Shown one piece after another: positions 17,002 through 25,220 of a stretch of DNA of 64,000 bases. The notes under the pieces were generated by a model. It was not told the DNA's origin, searched no databases, and saw nothing but the letters and a program-made list of their open reading frames with translations. The translations under genes and the position numbers were made by a program. Location of the stretch: NCBI RefSeq assembly GCF_016801025.1, contig NZ_CP068983.1, positions 1,860,001 to 1,924,000 on the forward strand, read 5' to 3'. This DNA comes from Paradevosia shaoguanensis (GTDB lineage: Bacteria; Pseudomonadota; Alphaproteobacteria; Rhizobiales; Devosiaceae). The first letter of the stretch is position 1. Each line of letters starts with the position of its first letter.

Positions 17002-17349
17002 TCAGTTCGGGTTGCCGTCCGGGTCGCCCGATTGCAGCCGTGCGAGGTAGGCGTCGAGCCGATCCATGCTTTCTTCCCAGTGCTTGCGGTAGTCCTCGAG
17101 CCAGGTCGAAACGTCCATGAGCGGAGCCGCCTCGAGCCGGCAGGGTCGCCACTGGGCTTCCTTGCCGCGCGAGATGAGACCGGCGCCTTCGAGGACCTTC
17201 AGGTGTTTGGAGACAGCGGCCAGGCTCATGTCATAGGGCTCGGCCAGTTCCTTGACCGTGGCTTCGCCGAGCGAGAGGCGGGCAAGAATGCCGCGACGCG
17301 TGGGGTCGGCGAGGGCTGAGAGCGTGAGGCTGAGCTTGTCGGTAGCCAT
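17002..17349 (-). CDS. ArsR-family winged-helix repressor, first gene of the SRPBCC-hydrolase cluster
   Basis: A 115-residue ArsR regulator starting MATDKLSLTLSALADPTRRGILARLS. The recognition helix is MSLAAVSKHLKVLEGAGL, the wing RGKEAQWRPCRLE, and the C-terminal helix WLEDYRKHWEESMDRLDAYL. No metal-site cysteines are seen. A TTG at 17364 would add five residues but lies inside a long palindrome; ATG 17349 is preferred, though without a clear Shine-Dalgarno, so the mRNA may be leaderless. It probably represses itself and the SRPBCC, hydrolase and SRPBCC genes downstream. Confidence 0.9.
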   Translation of the reverse strand: MATDKLSLTLSALADPTRRGILARLSLGEATVKELAEPYDMSLAAVSKHLKVLEGAGLISRGKEAQWRPCRLEAAPLMDVSTWLEDYRKHWEESMDRLDAYLARLQSGDPDGNPN

Positions 17350-17353
17350 TTTG

Positions 17354-17390
17354 TATTCAACCAAGTAGTTGATAACTTATTGGTTGAATA
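17354..17390 (-). promoter_or_regulatory. 37-bp near-perfect palindrome, candidate ArsR operator
   Basis: Two 17-base arms around a central GAT pair at 15 of 17 positions; the outer 11 are perfect (TATTCAACCAA with TTGGTTGAATA). It begins five bases upstream of the ArsR ATG in an AT-rich patch, the classical place for ArsR autoregulation. Confidence 0.75.
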
Positions 17391-17496
17391 CGCCCGGTGA
17401 TACGACGAGTCAAGCGCTGATTGCGTGATGGCTGCCCACGGAACTCTCGGGCGCGGGTTGGACTTTTGAGAAAAAGCGAAAAAAATCACCGCGCGA

Positions 17497-17523
17497 TGTC
17501 GATCCGGCTGCGGTCCGTTCGTC
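17497..17523 (+). promoter_or_regulatory. ECF42-type sigma promoter for the DGPF-DGPF-ecf42 operon
   Basis: TGTCGA (17497-17502), 17 bases, CGTC (17520-17523), extended by GT. The 11-base stretch CCGTTCGTCGT at the -10 is identical to that at 13909-13919. It lies 60 bases before the first DGPF gene, whose operon ends in the ECF sigma gene, implying positive autoregulation. Confidence 0.72.
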
Positions 17524-17583
17524 GTGATGGTGAAGGCAAGGGCCTTGAGCCTTTGCACCCAGGTCAACCAGAGGAGAAAAGCA

Positions 17584-18015
17584 ATGCGTTTCATGGTTAT
17601 CCGCAAGGCGGACGAGGAAACCGAAGCCGGCGTGCTGCCCACCACCGAACTCATCCAGGCGATGGGCGACTACATGGAAGCGGCGGTCAAGGCCGGCATC
17701 ATGGTGAGCGGGGACGGCCTGCATCCGAGTTCGAAAGCGGCCCGCGTCAAGTTCAACGACGGCAGCCCCAAGGTCATCGATGGTCCCTTCGCAGAAGCCA
17801 AGGAACTGGTCGGTGGCTATTCGATCATCGAGGTGCCCTCGATGCAGGCCGCGATCGACTGGGTCAAGAAATGGCCCAGGGAAGACGGCCACGGCAATGT
17901 CGAGATCGATATCTTCCCGATTCTGACGGAAGACGATTTCGGCGATGCCTTCACCGCCGACCAGCGTGAGCGCGAGCGGCGCCTGCGTGAGGAAGAAGAG
18001 GCTCGGCACGGCTGA
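17584..18015 (+). CDS. YciI/DGPF-domain protein
   Basis: A 143-residue DGPF protein starting MRFMVIRKAD, with DGPF at residues 66-69 in VIDGPFAEAKELVGGYSIIEV, then a charged C-terminal extension (RERERRLREEEEARHG) absent from its paralogue at 14.4 kb. AGAGGAGAAAA precedes ATG 17584; the longer frame to 17524 would overlap the ECF-type promoter. It is the first gene of an operon with another DGPF gene and the ECF42 sigma gene. The role of DGPF proteins is unproven. Confidence 0.9.
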   Translation: MRFMVIRKADEETEAGVLPTTELIQAMGDYMEAAVKAGIMVSGDGLHPSSKAARVKFNDGSPKVIDGPFAEAKELVGGYSIIEVPSMQAAIDWVKKWPREDGHGNVEIDIFPILTEDDFGDAFTADQRERERRLREEEEARHG

Positions 18016-18041
18016 GTCGAACGCAGAAAGGAGTTCCCGAA

Positions 18042-18467
18042 ATGCGTTTTATGGTCATCGTCAAATCCACGCCCGAAAGTGAAACGGGCGCCATGCCTAC
18101 CCCGGAACAACTGGCCGAGATGGGCCGGTTCAACGAAGAACTCATCAAGGCCGGCATCCTGCTGGCGGCCGAAGGGCTGACCGCGAGCAAGGAGGGCGCG
18201 CGCGTCCGCTTCGAAGGCAACGGCAAGACCACCATCAAGGACGGCCCCTTTACCGAAAGCAAGGAACTGGTCGCCGGTTTCTGGATCATCCAGGTCAAGG
18301 ACCGGGACGAGGCTCTGGCCTGGGTAAGGCGCATTCCCTTCGAGGAAGGCGAGGTCGAGGTGCGGCGAGTCTCGGAAGTCTCGGACTTCGTGTCCGACGA
18401 GGTCTCCGATCCCTATCTTGAGCGCGAGCAGGCCTGGCGCGACGCAAACCAGAAGCCGATCTCCTAG
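18042..18467 (+). CDS. YciI/DGPF-domain protein
   Basis: A 141-residue DGPF protein starting MRFMVIVKST, with DGPF at 67-70 in TIKDGPFTESKELVAGFWIIQV and an acidic C-terminus. AAAGGAG lies 7 bases before the ATG. It is 26 bases after the previous DGPF gene and 50 bases before the sigma gene, in the same operon. The two adjacent paralogues are clearly related but differ in their tails, so they are an old duplication. Confidence 0.9.
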   Translation: MRFMVIVKSTPESETGAMPTPEQLAEMGRFNEELIKAGILLAAEGLTASKEGARVRFEGNGKTTIKDGPFTESKELVAGFWIIQVKDRDEALAWVRRIPFEEGEVEVRRVSEVSDFVSDEVSDPYLEREQAWRDANQKPIS

Positions 18468-18517
18468 CATCGGCAAAGCCTTGCGGTGACGGATCGGGCA
18501 TGGTCTGATCCGCCGCC

Positions 18518-19786
18518 GTGAGCCAAGCAGATACCAACCGCGCCATCGAAGCCGTCTGGCGGATCGAGGCGCCCAAACTCATCGCAGGACTGACCCGGAT
18601 CGTCCGGGACATAAGCCTCGCCGAGGAACTGGCGCAGGACGCGCTATTGGTCGCGCTCAGGAGCTGGCCGGAAAGCGGTACGCCGCGCAATGCAGGCGCC
18701 TGGCTGATGGCAACCGCAAAGCGGCGGGCCATCGACTATTTCCGGCGCAACAAGGTTCTGGCGCGCAAGCTCGAGGAGCTTGGCCACGATATGGAAACCG
18801 AGGACGAACATGGCGGAGAAGAGGGCCTGGCCGAACGGCTGGACGATGATGTCGGCGACGATCTGCTGCGCCTCATCTTCACCTCCTGCCACCCCATCCT
18901 TTCGCCCGAAGCCCGCGCGGCGCTGACGCTGCGCCTGCTGGGCGGCCTCACCACCGAAGAGATCGCCCGCGCGTTCCTTGCCAATGAGGCGACTATCGCC
19001 CAGCGCATCGTGCGGGCCAAGAAGACTATCGCCGAATCGGGCGTGCCGTTCGAAGTGCCGCGTGGCGAAGAGCGCGCTGCCCGGCTCGCCTCCGTACTCG
19101 AAGTGCTCTACCTCATTTTCAATGAGGGCTATTCGGCCACCGCCGGCGAGGATTGGCTGCGGCAGGATCTTTGCGACGAGGCTCTGCGCCTTGGTCGCAT
19201 CCTGGCCGGCCTCGCGCCCGAGGAAGCCGAGGTGCATGGCCTCGTCGCCCTTATGGAAATCCAGGCCTCCCGGGCCCGCGCGCGCGTCAGTCCCAAGGGA
19301 GAACCCATATTGCTGCTCGATCAGGATCGTTCGCGCTGGGACCAGATGCTGATCCGTCGCGGCTTCGTCGCCCTAGATCGCGCTCGCGCGCTGGGCGGCG
19401 GCGGCCCATATGTGCTGCAGGCAGCCATAGCGGCCTGCCACGCCGAAGCGCGCACGCCTGGCGCCACCAATTGGGAGCGTATAGCGGCGCTCTACACCGT
19501 GCTCGGCGAGGTGACGCCGTCCCCGGTCGTCGAGCTTAACCGCGCCGTCGCCTATGGTTTCGCCTTCGGCCCCGAGCAGGGCCTGGCGCTGGTCGAGGGT
19601 CTCCTCGACGTCCAGGCGCTGCGTGACTACCACCTTCTCTATTCCGTCCGCGCCGACTTCCTCTTCAAGCTTGGTCGCATGGACGAAGCCCGCACCGAAT
19701 TCCTCCGCGCCGCCAGCATGACCCGTAATGCCCGCGAAAAGACGTTGCTGGAAAAACGCGCGGCCGAGGCGCTTGAAGGGGCGTAA
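18518..19786 (+). CDS. ECF42-type RNA polymerase sigma factor with C-terminal TPR-like extension
   Basis: A 422-residue sigma factor, over twice the usual ECF length. Sigma region 2 (about 10-75) has AEELAQDALLVALRSWPESGTPRNAGAWLMATAKRRAIDYFRR; region 4 (about 115-165) has LTLRLLGGLTTEEIARAFLANEATIAQRIVRAKK. The remaining 250 residues (FNEGYSA, LCDEALRLGRILAGLAPEEAEVHGLVALM, VELNRAVAYGFAFGPEQGL) form the helical extension characteristic of ECF42. No anti-sigma gene is adjacent, as expected for this group, where the extension and DGPF partners are thought to replace it. The start is GTG. Confidence 0.93.
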   Translation: MSQADTNRAIEAVWRIEAPKLIAGLTRIVRDISLAEELAQDALLVALRSWPESGTPRNAGAWLMATAKRRAIDYFRRNKVLARKLEELGHDMETEDEHGGEEGLAERLDDDVGDDLLRLIFTSCHPILSPEARAALTLRLLGGLTTEEIARAFLANEATIAQRIVRAKKTIAESGVPFEVPRGEERAARLASVLEVLYLIFNEGYSATAGEDWLRQDLCDEALRLGRILAGLAPEEAEVHGLVALMEIQASRARARVSPKGEPILLLDQDRSRWDQMLIRRGFVALDRARALGGGGPYVLQAAIAACHAEARTPGATNWERIAALYTVLGEVTPSPVVELNRAVAYGFAFGPEQGLALVEGLLDVQALRDYHLLYSVRADFLFKLGRMDEARTEFLRAASMTRNAREKTLLEKRAAEALEGA

Positions 19787-19845
19787 CCTGCCTTTGTCTC
19801 CAGCAATGGGCTCTCCACTCGCGCACCGACCGGAAGCGAGCGCCC

Positions 19846-20841
19846 CTATGCCAATCTCTGCCGTATCGCGATCTTGACCGTGTCGAGCAGCACAGCCGCC
19901 AGCACCAGAACGCCGAGGATCACCTGCGTATAGTTCGCGGGTAGCCCCATGAGGTTGATCGCCGTGTGGATGGATGACAGCAGCAGCACGCCGGCATAGA
20001 CGCCCGGCAATTGCCCGACGCCGCCCTTGAGGCTTACGCCGCCGATCACCACGGCGGCGAAGGCATTAAACAGCATGCCAGTGCCGAGGTTTGCCGTCGC
20101 ACCCGATGTCCGGATGGCCAAGAGCCAGCCGGCAAGGCCGGAAATGGCGCCGGCGAGGATGAAGGCGATGATCAGTACCCGGTCGACCTTGACGCCGGCA
20201 CGATAGACCGCGGCCTCATTGCCGCCGATCATGGTGAGGTGCCGTCCGAAGGGTGTCTTGGCGAGAATGAACGTGAAGACCGCAAAGCAGGCGATGGCGA
20301 TCCAGGCGATGAGTGGAATGTAGAGAATGGTCTGGATGCCGATGATGCGGATGGCGGGGGCGAGGTCCTGCGCCGACCGGCCCCCGGAAATGGCGACGAC
20401 GAGACCGCGGACCCAGATGTAGGAGGCCAGCGTCACGATGAAGGCATTCATCCTGACCTTGACCACGAGGAAGCCGTTGACCGAGCCGATCACCGCACCA
20501 ACCACCAGGGCGATGAGCAGCGAAACAGGGATCAGCAGCCAGTCCGGTGTGAGCGTCCAGCCCCAGCCGATGCCGCCCGAGCAGAAGAGGATGCCGGTGA
20601 CCATTGCCGAAAGCGCGGCGACCGATTCCACCGAGAGGTCCATGTGCCCGGCAATGACGACAAGGGCCAGTCCGATCGCCATCACGCCGACAAAGGTCGA
20701 TTGCTCGACGATGTTGGCGAAGATGCCGATCTGGAAGAAATGCGGCACGAAAAGCGAGAACACCGCCAGCACCACGATCAGCAGTACCCAGACGAGGTTA
20801 TCGAGCAGGAATTCGAGCGCGGCGCGGGTCTGCGGCGTCAC
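19846..20841 (-). CDS. sugar ABC transporter permease (RbsC/FrcC-like)
   Basis: A 331-residue membrane protein of the ribose/fructose-type (BPD_transp_2) permease family with about ten hydrophobic spans. The family EAA-like loop is seen in FGRHLTMIGGNEAAVYRAGVKV and the signature GGVSLKGGVGQLPGVYAGVL near the C-terminus. GTG start. It is the last gene of an operon ordered ATPase, binding protein, permease. A GC-rich hairpin between it and the binding-protein gene probably lowers its expression relative to the binding protein. Confidence 0.9.
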   Translation of the reverse strand: MTPQTRAALEFLLDNLVWVLLIVVLAVFSLFVPHFFQIGIFANIVEQSTFVGVMAIGLALVVIAGHMDLSVESVAALSAMVTGILFCSGGIGWGWTLTPDWLLIPVSLLIALVVGAVIGSVNGFLVVKVRMNAFIVTLASYIWVRGLVVAISGGRSAQDLAPAIRIIGIQTILYIPLIAWIAIACFAVFTFILAKTPFGRHLTMIGGNEAAVYRAGVKVDRVLIIAFILAGAISGLAGWLLAIRTSGATANLGTGMLFNAFAAVVIGGVSLKGGVGQLPGVYAGVLLLSSIHTAINLMGLPANYTQVILGVLVLAAVLLDTVKIAIRQRLA

Positions 20842-20872
20842 GTTTGGCCCCCGGTTGGCGGAAACGAAGAAA

Positions 20873-20903
20873 AGCCCGGCCGGATGCTGGTGCCGGCCGG
20901 GCT
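20873..20903 (-). terminator. intercistronic hairpin between binding-protein and permease genes
   Basis: A perfect 11-bp stem (AGCCCGGCCGG with CCGGCCGGGCT, 9-base loop), followed on the minus strand by TTTCTTCG. Such partial terminators or stabilisers between binding-protein and permease genes are a known way to make excess binding protein. Confidence 0.65.
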
Positions 20904-20908
20904 CGGGA

Positions 20909-21952
20909 TTATTCGGTGACCGCGGTGATCGGGGTCGAGGGCACCTTCATGTTGCCCCAGAATTTCGGGTCGTCGACATTATCCTTGGTGATGGCGGCGC
21001 CCGGGATCTTGATGTTGGGGCCCCAGGCTTCGTCGGTCACCGTGCTCTTCAAGCCAAGTACGTCATATTCGCCCGGCTTGATCGGCTTCTTGTTGACAAC
21101 GAGATCGGCGAACATGGCGATGGCGGCGGCCTGGGCAAAGAGCGGCTGCTCCACTTCCACCTGCTCCCAGCCCTTGCGGATGAGGTCGAGGCCGACCGGG
21201 GCGCCGTTGGAGGATACCAGCAGCACCTCGCCAGGCTTCTTCCCCTTGGCTTCGAGCGAAGCCACCGCGGCCACTGCAAGGTGTGCAGCGTGGACGAAGA
21301 TCAGGTCGATATCGGGATTGGCCAGCAGCTGGTCTGAAACGATGGTGCCGGCATTGGAAGCCTCCCACTGCATCGCCGGAAGCGAGATGATCTGGACATT
21401 CGGGAAGTCCTTCATCTTCTCCTCGAAACCCTTCTGGATATCGAGGGTATAGGGATCGGCCGGATCGCCGAGCACCTGGAGCACCTTGCCCCTGACGTCG
21501 CCGTTCTTCTCCTTGAGCAGGCGCTGGATTTCGTCGGCCGCGATATGGCCGATCTCGACCGTGCCGGCTACCGAGGTAAAATCGGAGGGCGTGGCCGTGA
21601 CCTGGCGGTCGAACTCCATCACGGGGATGCCTTCTGCCCGCGCCTTTTCGATCGAGGGTTTCAGGGCATTGAAGTCCACCGCGGCGAGGACGATGGCGGC
21701 GGGCTTGAGGGCAATGACGTCATTCATCTGGCCCTGCTGCACGTCGGTCTTGTTGTCGGCATTGAGCGTCACGGTCTCGTAGCCGACCTGCTTGAGGAAA
21801 TTGCTAATGGCGTCCACCGATGCCGTCTGGAATTCGTCGAGCAGGGTCGGCACCAGGTAGTAGATCTTGCCCTTGTCCTGGGCGACGGACGGCGTGAGCG
21901 CGGCGATAAGCATCGCCAACGACGCCAGGATGGCTAGAACGAACCTTTTCAT
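20909..21952 (-). CDS. sugar ABC transporter periplasmic substrate-binding protein
   Basis: A 347-residue type-I periplasmic binding protein (RbsB/peripla_BP_4). The signal peptide is [22 protein letters not shown]. The mature protein starts [15 protein letters not shown] and contains [12 protein letters not shown] and [24 protein letters not shown], typical of pentose/hexose binders. The ligand cannot be assigned. Its ATG overlaps the ATPase stop by four bases (ATGA). Confidence 0.9.
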   Translation of the reverse strand: MKRFVLAILASLAMLIAALTPSVAQDKGKIYYLVPTLLDEFQTASVDAISNFLKQVGYETVTLNADNKTDVQQGQMNDVIALKPAAIVLAAVDFNALKPSIEKARAEGIPVMEFDRQVTATPSDFTSVAGTVEIGHIAADEIQRLLKEKNGDVRGKVLQVLGDPADPYTLDIQKGFEEKMKDFPNVQIISLPAMQWEASNAGTIVSDQLLANPDIDLIFVHAAHLAVAAVASLEAKGKKPGEVLLVSSNGAPVGLDLIRKGWEQVEVEQPLFAQAAAIAMFADLVVNKKPIKPGEYDVLGLKSTVTDEAWGPNIKIPGAAITKDNVDDPKFWGNMKVPSTPITAVTE

Positions 21953-22767
21953 GAGTAGCGCTCCTGAGGGTTTGCCGGGCTTGGCTGAGCCGTTTGCTCC
22001 GTGGCCGGGCCGGCTCCGGCGAGGGAATCTCCGGTAATCATACGGACCACCGCATCCGGGCTGGTCTGGGCGGTGGGCACGTCACCTGCCACCACGCCCT
22101 GCCGGATGACGACGATGCGGTCGGCGACCTGGAAGGCCTGCGGCATGATGTGGGTGATGATGATGACGCCGATGCCCTGGGCGGCGACGTTCTTGATCAT
22201 CTCGAGGCCGCGCCGCGTCTGCTCGACGCCAAGGGCTGCAAAGGGTTCGTCGAGCAGGACGAGCTTGCCGCCCCAATGCACGAAGCGGTTGAGCTCGATG
22301 GCCTGTCGCTGGCCGCCCGAAAGATGTTCTACCTTGGTGCGCAGCGACGGAATCTTCGTGCCGGCGCCCGCCATGGCCTTGGCGACCGCCGCTTCCATCT
22401 CCCGCTCCCGCAGTATTGGGATGCCGAGCACCTTTCGCGTCAGTTCGCGGCCCATGAAGAAATTGGCGACGACGTCGACATTGGTGCACAGCGAGAGGTC
22501 CTGGTAGACGGTCTCGATGCCGTGCGCCTTGGCTTCGGATGGGGAATTGGCGAGGTAGTCGGTGCCTTCGAAGACCATGCGGCCGGAGCTGGGCTGCAGG
22601 CCGCCGGCAATGATCTTGACCAGGGTGGATTTGCCCGCGCCGTTATCGCCGAGCAGCGCCACGACTTCGCCGCGCCCAACCGTGAAGCTGATGCCGCGCA
22701 GCGCTTCTATGGCGCCATAATTCTTCTTGATCTCTACGAGTTCGAGCAGTGGCTGGCGGGCAGTCAT
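21949..22767 (-). CDS. sugar ABC transporter ATP-binding protein (single-domain, FrcA-like)
   Basis: A 272-residue ABC ATPase with Walker [12 protein letters not shown], signature HLSGGQRQ, Walker [14 protein letters not shown] and H-loop IIIITHIMP. Unlike RbsA/XylG (about 500 residues, two fused domains), it has one domain, as in the rhizobial fructose transporter FrcA, and would work as a homodimer. The extension after about 235 is low-complexity. A possible promoter (TTGACG, 16 bases, CATACG on the minus strand, 22810-22837) lies upstream. No local regulator is present. Confidence 0.9.
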   Translation of the reverse strand: MTARQPLLELVEIKKNYGAIEALRGISFTVGRGEVVALLGDNGAGKSTLVKIIAGGLQPSSGRMVFEGTDYLANSPSEAKAHGIETVYQDLSLCTNVDVVANFFMGRELTRKVLGIPILREREMEAAVAKAMAGAGTKIPSLRTKVEHLSGGQRQAIELNRFVHWGGKLVLLDEPFAALGVEQTRRGLEMIKNVAAQGIGVIIITHIMPQAFQVADRIVVIRQGVVAGDVPTAQTSPDAVVRMITGDSLAGAGPATEQTAQPSPANPQERYS

Positions 22768-22886
22768 TCACTCTTCCCCTCGAGCAACGATCCCACAGAC
22801 TTGTTGAACCGTATGCGGGGGGAAGAGCGGGCGTCAATTGATATTTATGACGGCGGGCGCTGGGGTTAGGCGCCTGGCGTCGCGCC

Positions 22887-23597
22887 TCAGGCGTTGATGG
22901 CGACGTCGAGCGCCAGGGTCACCATGTCTCGAAGCGAGGATTGCCGGTCGGCCGCCGAGAGGGCTGCGCCGGTGATGAGGCTATCGGTCATCGTGCAGAC
23001 GGCCAGCGCCTTGACCCCGAAGCGCGCGGCCAGCGTATAGAGCGCGGCGGCCTCCATCTCGACGCCGAGTGCCCCGTGGCGGATCACCGCCTCGTACGAC
23101 TTGAGGCCGTCGTCGTGATAGAAGATGTCGGACGAGACCATGTTGCCGACATGGTAGTTGAGTCCGGCCACCTCGGCCCGCGCCACGCAATCGCGCAGCA
23201 GGCCGAAATCGGCGATAGGCGCGAAATTGTAGGGGCCGAAGGCGTCCTTGACGAGCGTGGAATCGGTCGTCGCGCCCTGGGCGATGACGAGGTCGCGCAC
23301 CGCCACTTTCTCGGAAAGTCCGCCGCAGGTGCCGACGCGGATGAGGTTTTTGACCCCATAGAAATTGATGAGCTCATGCACGTAGATCGAAAGCGAGGGC
23401 TGGCCCATGCCGGTCGCCTGCACCGAGACGCGCTGGCCCTTGTAGGTGCCGGTATAGCCCAGGCAATTGCGAACCGCGTTTACCTCCACGGCGTTTTCGA
23501 AGAAGTTTTCGGCAATCCACTTGGCGCGCAGGGGATCGCCCGGCAGCAGGACGGAATCGGCATAATCGCCGGCTTTAGCACTATTGTGCGGGGTCAT
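22887..23597 (-). CDS. deoD: purine-nucleoside phosphorylase (DeoD type)
   Basis: A 236-residue hexameric-type PNP that splits purine (deoxy)nucleosides with phosphate into base and (deoxy)ribose-1-phosphate. Seen are the phosphate-binding VLLPGDPLRAKWIAENFF, LIRVGTCGGL, the ribose-contacting GVEMEAAALY and the C-terminal AVCTMTDSLITG containing the catalytic Asp. It lies upstream of the sugar ABC transporter on the same strand with a 119-base gap. The neighbourhood fits nucleoside or pentose salvage but does not prove it. Confidence 0.95.
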   Translation of the reverse strand: MTPHNSAKAGDYADSVLLPGDPLRAKWIAENFFENAVEVNAVRNCLGYTGTYKGQRVSVQATGMGQPSLSIYVHELINFYGVKNLIRVGTCGGLSEKVAVRDLVIAQGATTDSTLVKDAFGPYNFAPIADFGLLRDCVARAEVAGLNYHVGNMVSSDIFYHDDGLKSYEAVIRHGALGVEMEAAALYTLAARFGVKALAVCTMTDSLITGAALSAADRQSSLRDMVTLALDVAINA

Positions 23598-23689
23598 TGG
23601 CAGGCCTCTCTTTGGCGTTGGCCGGAGAGTGCCCGCATTGACTCGCGCCCGTCAATTGCGGTTCGGTTCGCTGCCGGTCGGAGGGACAG

Positions 23690-24154
23690 ATGAGCGCAAG
23701 CATTGAAGCCAAGGTGACACAGCGGCTTTCGCATCCACCCGAGGCGGTGTTCAACGCCTGGCTCGAGCCCGACCTCGTACGTGCCTGGATGGCGCGGTCA
23801 CTGGTCGAAGCCGGCTTGCCCGGCGAGATGATGCGCGTCGAGATCGATGCTGAGGTCGGCGGCCGCTTCGCCTTCTCCGACAAGCGGGCGCAGGGCGAGG
23901 CGCTGCATTGGGGCGAATACCGCGTGATCGATGCGCCGCATCGGCTTGCCTTTACCTGGTGGACGTCGCCCGAGGAAGAAGCTGCGGACCGCTCCCTCGT
24001 CACCATCGTTCTCGAGCCCTCCGACGAGGGCTGCGTGGCTACGCTCTACCATGAGATGGATGCCGTCTGGGCGGCCTATCTTGAGCGCACCGAACGCAGC
24101 TGGGCGCGGATGCTTACGGCAATCGCGCAAGAGCTTGACCAATGCGGTTCTTGA
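23690..24154 (+). CDS. SRPBCC (AHSA1-like) domain protein
   Basis: A 154-residue AHSA1-type protein: VTQRLSHPPEAVFNAWLEPDLVRAWMARS, VGGRFAFSDKR, HWGEYRVIDAPHRLAFTWWTSPEEE, and a C-terminal helix RTERSWARMLTAIAQEL. It is the fourth SRPBCC gene in the window but stands alone, divergent from deoD, with no ArsR gene beside it. The ligand is unknown. Confidence 0.9.
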   Translation: MSASIEAKVTQRLSHPPEAVFNAWLEPDLVRAWMARSLVEAGLPGEMMRVEIDAEVGGRFAFSDKRAQGEALHWGEYRVIDAPHRLAFTWWTSPEEEAADRSLVTIVLEPSDEGCVATLYHEMDAVWAAYLERTERSWARMLTAIAQELDQCGS

Positions 24155-24257
24155 CCTAACTTCCAGTGTGGTTCATTGAGACCGGCGCATCTTTTCCGGT
24201 TGCGTTCAACGGAGCGTTTCCCGCGAAACGGGGGCAGCTCCAGGCGGAGACAGTAGA

Positions 24258-25208
24258 ATGGTCGCAAAGGTTTTCATCGACGGCGAAGCGGGTACGACGG
24301 GTCTGCAGATCCGCGAGCGACTTGCCGGCCGCCGCGATATCGAATTGCTCTCCATTCCCACCGAGCGCCGCAAGGACATTGCCGCCCGCGCCGAGCTGCT
24401 GAATGCGGCCGATGTCGCCATCCTCTGCCTGCCGGACGATGCGGCCAAGGAGAGCGTGAGCCTCATCACCAACAACACGACCAAGGTCATCGACGCATCG
24501 ACCGCCCACCGCGTGGCCGAAGGTTGGGCCTATGGCTTTGCCGAAATGACGCGCGACCAGGCCGGAATCATCGCCGACGCCAAGCGCGTCTGCAATCCCG
24601 GCTGCTGGCCGCAGGGTCCGATCGCCATGCTTCGGCCGCTGGTGGAAGCGGGTCTCCTGCCCGCCGATTTCCCGATCACCGTCAACGGCGTCACCGGTTA
24701 TTCCGGCGGCGGCCGCGCCATGATCGAGGATTATGTCGGCAAGGGCGAGGATGCGCCCGAATTCATGCCCTATGGCCTGACGCTCAAGCACAAGCATCTG
24801 CCCGAAATGCAGAAATATGCAGAGCTCAGCCGCGTGCCGCTCTTCATGCCGGCCGTCGGCAATTTCTCGCAGGGTATGCTCGTGGCGGTTCCGCTGCAGC
24901 TTGGCATTCTCGGTTCGGTGCCCAAAGCTACCCAGCTCCATGCCGCCATTGCCGATTATTATGCCGGGCTCGAAGGCAGCTTCGTGGAAGTGGCTCCGCT
25001 CGCTGATCTCGAGCGCACGGGCGAGCTCGATCCCGAAAGCTACAATAACACCAACCGCATGCGGCTCCACGTCTTCGCCAATGATGACAAGGCCCAGGCG
25101 ATCCTGGTGGCTGTCTACGATAATCTGGGCAAGGGCGCCTCGGGCGCGGCCGTGCAAAACCTCAATCTCATGCTGGGGGTCGATGCGGCCACCAGCCTTG
25201 CTGCTTAG
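24258..25208 (+). CDS. argC: N-acetyl-gamma-glutamyl-phosphate reductase (type 2, short form)
   Basis: A 316-residue ArgC, the NADPH-dependent third step of arginine synthesis. The short type-2 form is shown by FIDGEAGTTGLQIRERL (nucleotide-binding loop) and the active-site CNPGCWPQ with catalytic Cys116; HKHLPEMQKY contains the substrate-binding His. GGCGGAGA precedes the ATG. leuD follows 12 bases later, so arginine and leucine genes are likely cotranscribed here. Confidence 0.95.
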   Translation: MVAKVFIDGEAGTTGLQIRERLAGRRDIELLSIPTERRKDIAARAELLNAADVAILCLPDDAAKESVSLITNNTTKVIDASTAHRVAEGWAYGFAEMTRDQAGIIADAKRVCNPGCWPQGPIAMLRPLVEAGLLPADFPITVNGVTGYSGGGRAMIEDYVGKGEDAPEFMPYGLTLKHKHLPEMQKYAELSRVPLFMPAVGNFSQGMLVAVPLQLGILGSVPKATQLHAAIADYYAGLEGSFVEVAPLADLERTGELDPESYNNTNRMRLHVFANDDKAQAILVAVYDNLGKGASGAAVQNLNLMLGVDAATSLAA

Positions 25209-25220
25209 GAGTAAGGGCGA

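Noticed and set aside
13900-19800. Defence island or phage remnant
   Set aside because: No nucleases, toxins, recombinases or phage structural genes; the genes are ECF, DGPF, SRPBCC and ArsR families with ordinary codon use.
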